DNA of 64,000 nucleotides, taken from contig MU839142.1 of NCBI GenBank assembly GCA_030685235.1, forward strand, positions 84,695 to 148,694, given 5' to 3'. The translations under genes were made by a program, and so were the position numbers. Shown here piece by piece: positions 21,672-34,031 of this stretch (the stretch's first letter is position 1; every line of letters begins with the position of its first letter). Source of the stretch: Copromyces sp. CBS 386.78. Taxonomy: Eukaryota; Ascomycota; Sordariomycetes; Sordariales; Sordariaceae. Below the pieces are notes generated by a model that saw only the letters and a program-made list of their open reading frames with translations, searched no databases and was not told the DNA's origin.

Positions 21672-23369
21672 ATGATCTACACCCTCCGGCGGGCGACCAT
21701 CTTCGTCACCGCCCTCACCATCTTCTCCGTCTTGGTTATAACCTTCCTTCCACGCTACCTAAATCCTACGCCTCCCGACGCCGAAGAACGAAAACGAGAC
21801 AGACAATGGGTCAGCACCTCCCCGTACTGGTTTGATCGCCAGGTCTGCCGATATCTTGGTCTATGCGGCATCCAGCACATCCGATGGGATGCGCCCACTC
21901 TGCCCGGCTGGGGTCCCGACTCCGATCTCGACATGACGGAAGAGATAGCCAAAGTGCTCGGTGTTGGCAACTGGGATGAAGACGGAGCGGCAGTCTTTGT
22001 CAACAAGCCCGGCACCGAATCTTGGGAACATGCGCCAGGCCATGTCGACCTCAAGCGCAAGCGATCCGAGTCTTCCGACACCCTCCAACAAGTCCCCCAG
22101 TACGTCCTCGACCATGCACCGCTCGTCCATCTCTACTCGGGCGAACACTTTTGGCCTTCGGACATTGCCGACCACGTCGCGCACATGGGCCTGCTCGACG
22201 AGGAAGACGGGTCGGTGAACAGGACGGATGAACTCGATCTGGGGAATCTCGCCAAGCTCAACGCCAAGAACGGCACCGTCTTTCTGACGAGCATGGATGA
22301 TGTGGAATCCAGGCCCGAATGGCTCCACAACCGAGCCGGGATCCCCATCGAGTATGAGGACGATGGTGATGATGAACACGACGGAAACCCCGACAAAGAG
22401 ATACCCGGAAACAACCCGACCGTGCCTACCGATGGCAACACGTGGTGGGACGCCGACAAGCAACACCCGCCGAACCGGATCGCCGCTCCTCGGTATCGCA
22501 AGGGCGGTCCGTCATGGCGTCGCAAGAAGCGGTTCCTGCAGGGCGACGATGCGCCGCAGCGTCCCATTGGCGGCGCCCCTTGGGACGGTGACAAGAACAA
22601 GCCTAACCGTAGCGGTTATTCCAACGGCCCCGCCGTGCTCATCCTTGTCGACAAAGGTGCCGGCATCCTCGACGCCTTCTGGTTCTTCTTCTACTCGTAC
22701 AACCTGGGGCAGACGGTGCTCGGCATCCGCTTCGGCAACCACGTTGGCGATTGGGAGCACTGCATGACACGCTTCGACAACGGGATCCCGAAAGCCATGT
22801 TCTTGTCGGAGCACGCCGGTGGAAAGGCCTACGCCTGGCCTGCTTTGGAGAAGAAGGCTCAACCCGACGGCAAACCACCCCGTCCGGTCATCTATTCGGC
22901 TGTAGGAAGTCACGCCATGTATGCCACGCCTGGCCTGCACCCCTATGTCCTGCCTTTCGAGCTCCTGAAGGACGTGACCGACCGCGGCCCTCTCTGGGAC
23001 CCTGCTCTCAACCACTACAGCTACTGGTACGACTACGAGGTCGGGCTGAACGAGACCGAGTCCCCCTCCTCCCCTCAATCCCCTTATCTTGGCAACCCGT
23101 CGGAGCCTCGGAAGGAGTACACTTCCCTTGTCCCTGCGGCGGACAACCCGAAGGCACCAACAAGCTGGTTCCATTTCGAAGGAGCCTGGGGCGACGATGT
23201 CTACAGTCTGGCGGATGACAGGCAGTGGAGGCTGTTTGGCGAGTATCACTACATTGTCGGACCGCTGGGGCCCAAGTTCAAGTACTTGGAGAGGAGTAAG
23301 GTGTGTCAGACGGACAAGTGCACGTTGCTTTGGAGCATTGAGGCTGGGGAGAAGAGCAGTTGGTATTAA
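21672..23369 (+). CDS. VPS62: Vacuolar protein sorting protein 62 (VPS62/DUF946 family)
   Basis: 565 aa, intronless, ATG at 21672. One N-terminal hydrophobic segment (residues 8-26, ATIFVTALTIFSVLVITFL) is a signal anchor, so the protein is probably a type II membrane protein of the secretory or vacuolar route. The Vps62 domain follows: YVLDHAPLVHLYSGEHFWPS (about 140-160), a disordered acidic insert (about 235-300), then AVLILVDKG, DAFWFFFYSYNLGQ, RFGNHVGDWEHCMTRF, VIYSAVGSHAMYATPG, and a C-terminal FEGAWGD and YHYIVGPLGPKFKYLERSK. The family is named for a yeast mutant in cytoplasm-to-vacuole sorting; its biochemical role is not known. The stop TAA closes the frame cleanly. Confidence 0.92.
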   Translation: MIYTLRRATIFVTALTIFSVLVITFLPRYLNPTPPDAEERKRDRQWVSTSPYWFDRQVCRYLGLCGIQHIRWDAPTLPGWGPDSDLDMTEEIAKVLGVGNWDEDGAAVFVNKPGTESWEHAPGHVDLKRKRSESSDTLQQVPQYVLDHAPLVHLYSGEHFWPSDIADHVAHMGLLDEEDGSVNRTDELDLGNLAKLNAKNGTVFLTSMDDVESRPEWLHNRAGIPIEYEDDGDDEHDGNPDKEIPGNNPTVPTDGNTWWDADKQHPPNRIAAPRYRKGGPSWRRKKRFLQGDDAPQRPIGGAPWDGDKNKPNRSGYSNGPAVLILVDKGAGILDAFWFFFYSYNLGQTVLGIRFGNHVGDWEHCMTRFDNGIPKAMFLSEHAGGKAYAWPALEKKAQPDGKPPRPVIYSAVGSHAMYATPGLHPYVLPFELLKDVTDRGPLWDPALNHYSYWYDYEVGLNETESPSSPQSPYLGNPSEPRKEYTSLVPAADNPKAPTSWFHFEGAWGDDVYSLADDRQWRLFGEYHYIVGPLGPKFKYLERSKVCQTDKCTLLWSIEAGEKSSWY

Positions 23370-24879
23370 CTGGGTTTCTTTGACTGAACACGTGCGCGCG
23401 CGTTAGAACGGAGTTGGTTTTGCGTTGCTTTTTTTTTTGGTTACTGCTTCGTTGTTTTCTTGCCAGATGATTGATTGATTGATACCTCTTACGATACCCA
23501 CTGCACACACACTTGCATGGAAAGCATGGAAGAAGAATTAGAATTGTTTATATATATATATATATAGCATTGGTCTTGAGGCCTATACCAGGAGTTGACG
23601 ATGATGGCGATATGTCGATGTTGGAGACTGTTGGACACGGCACGGTACCTTATTGATGGCTTGTCCTATGGGCACGAGGCAGGCAGGCACGGCATGACAT
23701 TATAGAGCATGGTTTTGACGGTGACAGCGACAGACGAGAAGTTTATACCTTGAATTTACTACACTTGTTCGATGACCCTGCTTTGTTTGTTTCTCCCGCT
23801 TTGCCTTTAGCATTTCCTTGCATGGTCCAACCTGTCAACCTGTCATTCTCAACGCCATGCTGGCTGCGTGCCACCACACCTAAAGTCTTGAGAAGACGTT
23901 TTCGGAGCAGCGATGCAGTTCCTCTCTCTATCCTAATCCCGATTGTGAGTGGATGACGAAGGACTTGACGGGTCGCCATCTACGCCACTTTTTCATACAT
24001 ACATGCTCTCTCTTCCAATCAAGCAAAAGCCATGACTCCTCTTTTTTCCTGATGTTGCTGGACGGCTTCGAGCGGAGACTTTGCCCATTCGTCTTTCGTT
24101 GTGCGCCTCCCTGGGGAAGTCCGGATTTCGGTGCAGATGGAGGGGGTCTTTCCAATGCCGGTTACCGGCTCAGTTATCCCGCTATCAACCAAGACAGCGG
24201 GGTTTCGCATCATGCGTGTTAGGGCAATATCGTATCCGACTGCCTTGCGGCTTTGTCAAGTTACCTACTGATGGGGCAGGCGGCACTGACTCGCGTTTGC
24301 TCTTTCCTTGTTTTCCCGAGAGCATTTCAAATTGGCCAGCAGCCGGTCTTGACCTTTTTTTACCAATTCATCTCACCAAGAAGACTGAGTCATCGAAAAC
24401 CGAGCAGGCAACAAGAGCATCCGCCAAAGGCAAGAAAGAAGCAGTCAAACATCACTAGCGAAATCACACAAAAGCAAAGCGGGCACAACCAGGTAAATGT
24501 TTAACTCTTTTTTTATTCATTCATTGACTCCAAACCAATCCTACCTAGCCAAACAGTTCGAGTCATGCGGCCTGGCCAAGACCCTCGAACAAAAGATCAT
24601 TTCCAAGTTGGAAAGACCTCAGCGAAAAAAAAAGACAAAGAGGAGAAACTAAGGTATCTACATGCCCATGAGGTAGGTATGGTTCCCTCGTTTTGTGGAA
24701 ACCAGAGCCTTCAAATCTGGTCCCACTCATCATCATCCATCCATCCATCATCCATTTCCTTCATTTCCGTACTATCATTCCATCATCATCAACATCATCA
24801 AGCGCATCCTAGACTACCTACCTAGGCTGCGCCTTTTATGATTTGGGGGGAGAGAGAGATAGGACAAGAGGGAAACCGC
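23370..24879. other. Intergenic between convergent genes
   Basis: 3' regions of VPS62 and the subtilase. A (TA)n run lies at about 23550-23567, and ATCATCCATCC repeats near 24725-24800. No supported gene or RNA. Confidence 0.45.
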
Positions 24880-26118
<1,239 letters not shown>

Positions 26119-28094
26119 GGTTGCTGATGTTTTGAAAGGCCGGGAACCGTTGAGAGGATGGAAGACGAGAAGAAGGATTGAAGGCTGGATGGTTGGAGTG
26201 ATGATGACAAGATTGAAACGGAAACGGGGGATGATCTGGATGATATTTATCCTCGACTTTTGCCACGGGATGTCCTCGTCGTCTTCTCAGATTCCAAAGT
26301 CTTTTCCAACAAGAGGCTCAAACGACCTTCCGAAACAAGAGAAGCCGCCATTGTTGATACCTTACTGGGTGTTGAAGAGCATCCACAACAACACTATCGA
26401 TCCGCAGATGCAGGCCAGATCGTAGAGTCTCGGCGTCGCGGCGCGTAACTTTGATCTGGGCAGGACGACAATCACCACCTTCCGCGTTGGGATTCAGAGC
26501 CGTCAAGACAAAGCTAGAAGAAATCACACGTGAGAACGTTCGGGCCCTCCCGAGTTGTTTGTTTGTCGAGTCAGCGAAGCAAGAAATGCCGATCCGAACT
26601 CTACATGGGCAACCTGAGTGGCCGAGAGCGGGAGATTCGAGAGGTACCTAACATTTCGGGAATGGTCTCTCAAGGGTTCGAGAAGGCCAGCCCGGGCGCT
26701 TTGGACCAACCGCAGCAGTCCATCACGGCCGGCGACTGTCATTGGACTTTGGGGCTAGTTCATCCGGGTCGATATTGGACTCTCTTGTCTCGACGTTATC
26801 ACCGACCAAGGCCGAAAACTATGGCATCAATGCAGAAGATGGGCAGGCTAAAAAGAGCAAGTGTCTCTGAAGAGCCAAGTAATCGCCGTGACCATGGACA
26901 AGAGCACCGAACCGGAAGCTGGTTGAGGTATCGGGCTCTGGGAGGGTGGCATTCTCTCAAAGATCCTGGGCGTGCGTGCTGTACCTATCTTAATGCCACC
27001 CTCGGCCATGGGGTTCGATGGGCACCTGGAACAGGGTGTGGCGATGGCGCGATCGGCTATGGGCACCACCGCCAAAAAGGCCCATACCCCCGGCCCGCTT
27101 CAGCAAATCGATAGCGCTCAAGATGGCGCCGGAGCCCGGAGTTGGTTGTGCCCTGATGGACCCCAGCCTGGAGGCTTTCTTCTTCAGCAGGCCTTGCCCC
27201 AGCTCACCCTTCCAGGCCTCTCAAGTACCGGCAGTCCACGATCTCAGCGTGTCTGGGGAAAGAGGCTAGATGCCAAGAAGCAATGTGATTGTTGGATGCC
27301 GGGCATTTCACCATCTACAAAAGTTGTGAGTCTCAAAGGCAGGTGGTACAGGACTGGAGGCTTTATCACAAGGCAAGGCGGAGAGAGAGATGTGAGAGCA
27401 CAAAATGCACGCCTAGAAAACTGATATGTGGCTAGGGTGAGACAATATCGAGAGCGTTCCTGTCGAGCCTGTCCATGTCCCTTGGTGCAGTCCTAGGTGC
27501 TTCAATTTCTCGAAGGCCGTTCGCCGTCCACTAATACAAACACTTGCCCAGTAGCATCCTTTCAGTGGACAGATCTTCAGAACAAAATCCCCGAAGGCGA
27601 GAAAGCGACGATCACAGCCTGGGTTCCTGCAGCAAAAAAAACCAAAAAAAAACATGTACATCTCATCAGCCCAGGCGTGGACGCTGTGGACCATCTATGC
27701 TGTCTCACATCTTTTTGCCCCGACGTCAATATCCAACGACCTTTTGTGAAACGCAAGATATACCATATGGCGGTGTGGCTTGCCCGGTCTCCGGCCACTC
27801 TCGTACTTCCCCGCGCCCGGAAAGCCCCCTTGCCGTCAACTGCCACCACTCTAACCCCCCCTCCACCAGACCGCGGTGGTGCGCACGGCACCGAGACGGA
27901 CGCCAACACCAATGGGGATGGTGGGGCATGAAGCTAAAGTTGATGGAGTCAATAGCGCCAAGCAAGCGACGACGACAGGGACAAGGAGCTAATGCCAAGT
28001 GCGAACTTCAATCTTGCCTTCCTGAACGGGAAATGGGGGGAATCCGATTTAGCGAATGCTGGCAATACTGGCTGATGGAAGCCAGATGCCAGTA
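26119..28094. other. Promoter of the subtilase gene and gene-poor DNA
   Basis: The first 400 bp upstream of 26118 contain several GATA/TATC words but no feature I can assign. Frames of 194 and 234 codons at 26530-27114 and 27544-28248 begin at GTG or inside low-information sequence and show no family features; I do not call them. Confidence 0.45.
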
Positions 28095-28258
28095 CCGCTT
28101 CCACTCACTCGATTTGTTTTTACTCAAGCCAATCCTGTCACTGGATCGAACCCGAGAAACCTTGCGACCCCCATCAGCTCAACAGCAGATTGGTCCAAAC
28201 CAGTTATACCCGGCGCTACACTTGTTTGAGCAAAAACAAATCGAGTGAGTGGAAGCGG
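28095..28258. mobile_element. Short MITE with 33-bp inverted repeats and TA flanks
   Basis: CCGCTTCCACTCACTCGATT at 28095 and onward to 28127 is mirrored at 28226-28258 with one mismatch in 33. TA lies at 28093-28094 and 28259-28260. The 164-bp unit has no coding capacity (98-nt spacer), so it fits a non-autonomous TA-target DNA transposon. It is not RIP-decayed, in keeping with its small size. Confidence 0.8.
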
Positions 28259-28260
28259 TA

Positions 28261-31236
28261 TGTGCCTCGGTCTTATGCCATTCGCCATTCGCAGTAAGGT
28301 GCGCATCGCGGGAGACTACCTAGACTCATCAAACTCAACCTCCAGTCCTCTCCTTCCCCATTCACGACTAGCACAACGCGGGGCCGCCGTTGCGTTCGGC
28401 GTTCATCACGGCTCTTGTCAACACCAGCTACCTAGGCACTTTGACGCCAGCCAGCCAGCGCACTTCCATGTCGCCGTCCATCCTCGTCCTCTACCCTGTT
28501 GCTGCACGCTTCTTTTGTGTTTCCTCGACTTGCATGCCTGGCGCTAACTTGGTGGTGAAAGGTCCCCCGCTGTGGACTGAAGGTGCCCTGGTGCCCCCAG
28601 TGTCCTTGGGAGCTGCCGAATCCGGCTCGACGACCGTTGCATTGGCGTCACGAAAGCAACCCCATCAAATGTCAACGAGACACTGATGAGAACACTTTGA
28701 CTCGCCATTCAGCATTTTGATTCGGTTTCCATCCCAAGTTGACTGGACGCTGTCACCATTGTGCTGATGCTGATGCTGGACTGGAGGTTTGTGAACCAGG
28801 AAACGGGAAACGACTGGACTTATCGCGAATTAATTTACAGACAACATACGAGGAAGCCCGGCTGGTAGTGTTGTGGTGTCGTTGCAATACCGGGGACGGA
28901 ATCCCATGGCCGTCCGTCGATGGGAGTCCGGTGGACATGTTTTCCGTCTTCAACAGCACGTATGTGTCAATCTTGGCCCTCTCGTGCGTGCTTCTTCACT
29001 CAAATGAGCTAGTCTCTTCAGCAACCATCACTGCCACTCGAGCGAGGATGAATAAGGCAAGTCCTTTGACTCCTCCAACGCACACGACATCGCGTGATCG
29101 GTGTTGCATATGGTCAAGATTCCACGCCTTCACGCCGACGATATCCAGCTTCTGTATACGGACAGAGTCAGTCACTGACAGGACTGGAGGCTCAAACTCA
29201 TCAAGGTTGTGTAGTGCTTCTTTGCGGGGTGCATCACTACAACTTCTAGGCACATATGCCACGCTATAGCGTCGTCCAAGACCTGGGGCCAGAACATGAA
29301 ACTACCTACACATACCAAGAGATTGTCGCCACAGCAACAAACCCCAGCTTCCCTTCCCAGCCCAGAGTCCAGACTATCTCGCCCAGAGATGCATAGTTGC
29401 ATCAACCAGCTATGTATTGGCAAACTAGACCTAATAGACTACCTAGGCATCAGCTACATATGTGTAGGGATCGCGTAACGTCTACGTACCTAGGTACCCC
29501 CTCACGTTATTCCCTTTTGGAAGACAACCTAAACTGGGGAATGGGGATATAACCTGCATTGCAACTCAAGCAAAGCGTGCCTATTCACAAGAAGAAGCCG
29601 ACCATGTGAGTGGTTCCAATGTAGCTCTACCTAGACTCCATTCATGTTCTTCGTGCACCTTCCCTCTAGGTGTTAGAGCCCTGACTAGACTACACCTCAG
29701 GTTATCACGAAGAATGGCGTAAATGGCGCGATTGAAGATTTGGAGGAGGTAATTATAGCCCAATGTCTTTTTGTTGTCTCGCTCGCGGCGTGTTTATGTT
29801 GTGGATTATTGATCGATGTGGCTTCGGTTCCTGAACCCCATTCCTCTTTGGGGAGGTAGGTGCCTGGATGGGATGGAATGATGGATCCATCACCGATTCA
29901 GTCATTCAGGTGACACAGGATGGACGTACGTTCAGCTAAGGTAGAGTGGACAGCCACATGGCGACCCGACATGATGGCCCCCACGGAGGAAGCGGTGGAG
30001 GTGGCGGGCGTAGGTATGTACGGCACTCGGTCGAGATACGCACGAACTGTTGCTGGGTGTCTGGTACGATGTGGCTTATTTGTGTCACCTTGAGGCTTTT
30101 GAGGTTGTGGCGAGGCGTTGTGTTGACATTGGCTTTAGGCGGTTGCCTTCGGAGTCCAGCTTGCAAGAAGGTCAAGGTTCTGGCTGCGGGTGTTGTCATC
30201 GCCGGGCGCTGAGTGAGCCACAAGTTGTTGAAGTCTTCTTGGGGCAGTGTAAATAAAGGGAGGATGAGTAACGCAAGTCTGGCAAAGCGACGGAGGCTTG
30301 AGTGTGAGCACTTGTACGTCGATGGAGACACGAGTGTCGATGATTCAGTCTTCCTTCTACGTGAAGGGCGTCCATGGCAGAGGCTTACAGAAACCAGCTC
30401 GTCCGCTGCTCTAGAAACAGACAAGGAAGAGGTGTGTAATCTCAGGAGACAGCTTAATATGGATCTCTTCTGGTGATGATGGCGTGCAGCGCGAGTGGTT
30501 TTTGTGTATTCAAGTACACTGGACAAGCTGATCATGTGGATGGAGGTGCTGTCAGCGTTGTATTTGAGCTTCATGTGAGGATAGAGACTTTCACAATCAC
30601 AACCGACATCAAGTCTGAAAGCAACTAGAAACTATCACGGTCTTCCTGATATGGACCTGTTTTGGGGACTATGTCTTGGCCATCACACACATGCCAGCAC
30701 TCAGCTGACGATGACATTGGAGCTCGAGGGTTTGTGTAGACATGGAATGGCACAAGCTACCTCCTGGATTACTTTACAATTAAATTTCTCCAGAGGATTT
30801 GAAGTATCTTGTGGAAAATTGGAGATTTTTTGTCCATCTTGATGATCTGTGGAGTATTCTAGAACCCTGAAAATCTTTTGGTTGATCGATATTGGATGCA
30901 ACTGAATGATGCAGATCTATGCCGGCACAGAAGATCATTGAGTTGTACATATCTAAGTCGCATTTGTTGCTGGAAGATCTTTGTTTTTGATCTTCAAAGA
31001 AGTTCTTTCACATATTCGATCAAATATTCTAAATTTCAAGTTTGGAAAGTATCACGAAGTCGCAAACTGCCTGCACTTATCATGATACTGAAGCCACCAC
31101 ATTTTATGCCTCCTAACACAAGAGAAAAAAAAAAAAAAAACCATCAAAAGATGGAATAAAAAAAGAAACCGACTTTCTTGACAACTTACGAAGTCGTCAA
31201 AAAGTTGAAAAAAAAGTTATTGAGGGGTCATTCGTG
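28261..31236. other. Gene-poor intergenic DNA
   Basis: About 3 kb without a credible gene. The stretch 30770-31120 is distinctly AT-rich but lacks the stop-dense TAG/TAA pattern of the RIP tracts. A run of about 17 A residues lies near 31123-31140. Confidence 0.45.
31208..31215 (-). terminator. RNA polymerase III terminator of the tRNA gene
   Basis: Eight A residues on the plus strand (eight T on the tRNA strand) start 21 nt beyond the tRNA 3' end, a standard Pol III stop. Confidence 0.75.
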
Positions 31237-31318
31237 CGACGTGGGCCTGATTCGAACAGACGCTCCCGAAGGAACAAGATTTCTAGTCTTGCGCATTAGA
31301 CCACTCTGCCACCACGCC
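31237..31318 (-). tRNA. tRNA-Ser (anticodon AGA)
   Basis: 82 nt, no intron. The acceptor stem pairs GGCGTGG with CCACGTC, discriminator G. The anticodon arm CAAGA-CTAGAAA-TCTTG shows AGA, reading UCU and, after A-to-I editing, UCC. The extra arm with a TTC GGGAGC turn is long, as serine tRNAs need for their synthetase, and the T arm is GTCTG-TTCGAAT-CAGGC. The internal A and B box regions are intact. Confidence 0.95.
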
Positions 31319-34031
31319 TAGTGATTGTTGTTGAAATCAAGCGCGGATCTCCTCCTCATATTCCCCAATCCCACGCACAGACCACCAAGCAGGCCAAGCC
31401 TCTCACCGTCTCACGTCCCATTTTCCTGATGCGGCGCCACGGGACGAGGCCTTCCGTCAACCAACATCGCAACGAACCACGCCAAATGATCACGATATCG
31501 CGAAAAAAGGAGGCGCGAACTATGCCTCCCCGCCGCGCCCGCTAGTATTGAACTGAGCCGCAGTCCGATCCGGATTTTACAAAAACTCGGGGCGAAATCA
31601 CCGACGGGATACTATTCCTGCGGGGCGCGTTATGGCCGTGACTTGCGGGGAGCAAAACAAGACCCGTGCGCGACGTGAGGGCATTCCCAAATCCCACCCA
31701 TCACCACCCGCCCACCTACCTGCTGCTTTCAACCCCAAACATGTGGACTTGTACGCCGCCGCCTGACGGTGCAACACAATGAAACATGAGACGTCCCTAA
31801 TCGGTCGTGCATCCAGTTATCGCGACGACATGCCGGTTGGAAGGATCAATGTTGCAGCGTCGTCGACATAGGTAGTCAAACGGTATTTTTGGAGTCCATC
31901 GGTGCATGGGTCTAATCGGATATAAGCAGATTGGCTGCCCTAAGCGAGCTTACCTACACAATTTGTCGACACAGCGCTCTCCCGTCATGTATTCAATATC
32001 GAGAATCGATCGTTGGTCGACTGCTGTGGCACAGCACTAATAAGCGATTAGAGTATGACGCCAAGGTTCTGATCCAGCCACCCATCCTTCGGCTCGACGT
32101 TGACGACCGTGACATTGTACCAGATTTAGGCGGCTATGCACTAATTTTATTTTTCCAGATCCCATCATGCTCGTAGGGCAGCACGCAGGAGTCCCCATGT
32201 CTTGTGTCTCTTTGCATAGAAAGGGCGCACTGCCTCACGGGTACCTTTGTGTGTGTGAGGCATGTGCGGCGCAGCTCCATGTCCCGCGTGTGGCTGTCGT
32301 CTAGTGTCACGATCTTTTCTGGTCTCGAACAGTGCTCTGGTGTCTTTTCGTACCGGCGGCTACGCGGCTAACTTCAGATCCGGTGCCGGGGTTTTGGGTC
32401 TTTGGGAGTTTGTAGACACGGCACGTTCGCTTGCTGTTGTTGCCCAGGGGCAACGTCCCAACAGACCGTCATCGTGATGATCCCCATACCCAGGGCATCC
32501 ATAGACGAAACACGGCACACGGCAACAAGTTTATTATCATCTTCCAGTCAGTCAGCCGGTCAGTCAGTCAGTCAATCAGTCAGTGTCTATCTATCTGTCC
32601 AAACCACAATTACTACCCCTGATTTAGCTGATTAACAGGCAGTTCGAAACATGACTGGTGCCTGGCTCACTGCGGGAAACATCAGCATCCCTTCTTTGTT
32701 GCCAAACAGAAGCCATTCCATGTTCCAAAATAGCCGCGACGACCATGCATCTCGCATATCGCATCTCGCATCTCCTAGGCTCGCTTCAATGTTGATCATG
32801 AACGAGTGAACGAATACCTACCTGCAAACTCCTGACTGACATGACTGACTGACTGGAAGTCGTCAAGGTCGCAATAGGAGCCTTTCAGGAGCCAACTTCC
32901 AAGAAAGGGTCTGGTCTGGTGTTGACGGCCTGGCGTTCTACCGTTGGACTGCTAGAGTCGAAGGGGGTCACGTCACGTTTGGCCGTTGCTGACTGACTGG
33001 CCGTTGCTGACTGACTGACTGACTGACTGACTGACTGACTGGATTGACTAACTGACTGACTGACTGACTGGATTGACTAACTGACTGACTGACCGGCAGC
33101 ATTGCCCCTGGTTGCCCGCCCGTCTTGGACAGTGGACACCAGACTTGGATCCCATCCCATGTCTTCCTTAGGTTCCACTTGTCACGATTTGTATTTGATG
33201 GCTTGATGCCATGCCGTAGCTTGGTTTAGGGCTGCCCTGGTCCCCAGAATCTCTGTATGGTGCTGAATGCTGAGTATTACCATACATAGCGTGCTACCTC
33301 TGTAGGGTAAGGTATGCTGCACGATGCCACCGGCCGATGGGATAGATAGACTGGGGAGAGGTTTCTCGGTTGGGTTGTAGGCTGCCTGCCTGCATGCTGA
33401 TGAAGGAATCCTACAACCCAGTGCACCCAGAATTGGACTCTGCCTCCTGTCTGCCCTATTCTAAACCTTCAATCCCGTGCTGATACAACCTAACGGGTTC
33501 GAGTGAGCTGTTGTTCCAAGTGTCCCGCCTCATTTCACTTTTCAGCGCCAAGGCAGCAAGCATACCTACCTTACCTAGGTACTGTCTGGCCTTGCTCCTC
33601 TCAGCTTGACTCCCATGTAGCATGTACCATCCATGTATGTGGCTTCGGCAGTGCGGCACTGCCCTACCATACTACCATACCCTCTCCCATCCTCGGACGA
33701 GTGTCTACCTAGTCTGGGTGTGTACAGGATTGGTGGTCTTGTTTCTGGAAACATCAAGAGAGGCAAAGCTTCCTCGGTTTCTTCTTGAATAACTACCTAC
33801 ATATACCCCGGATGAGAACGATCACTAGAGTCTACTACCTCGTCATCACAAGGAACTACAAGAACAACATCATCTCTCATACATCTCTCGATTACTGAAC
33901 AAGATATCCAACCTAATACATCCTCATCATCATCATCATCGACACAGCCTACAAGCACTACGTCGTCAACACCTCTTAATTTCATCTCTTTTTCGTCTCA
34001 TACTACCACAAGACCCATAGAGACCGCCAAG
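31319..34031. other. Intergenic DNA with simple repeats
   Basis: About 2.7 kb upstream of the monooxygenase-like gene. No credible gene. It contains a GTCA/GACT array (see separate entry), many copies of a TAGGTA/TACCTA word, and a TCATCATCATCATC run near 33926-33940. Confidence 0.45.
32984..33093. repeat. (GACT)n microsatellite and its larger unit
   Basis: GACTGACT repeats are broken into blocks by GGCCGTTGCT and GGATTGACTAACT, the latter duplicated. A second, shorter block of GTCA repeats lies at about 32547-32582. Simple replication-slippage sequence. Confidence 0.85.

Noticed and set aside
24384..24392. A second TGAGTCA word
   Set aside because: Lies between convergent genes far from any start codon; a chance 7-mer is expected at this window size.
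26530..27114. 194-codon plus-strand frame
   Set aside because: Starts at GTG; no motif, no splice partner and no codon bias like that of neighbouring genes.
27544..28248. 234-codon plus-strand frame
   Set aside because: Composition is noncoding-like and it runs through the MITE inverted repeat; overlapped by other frames of similar length.
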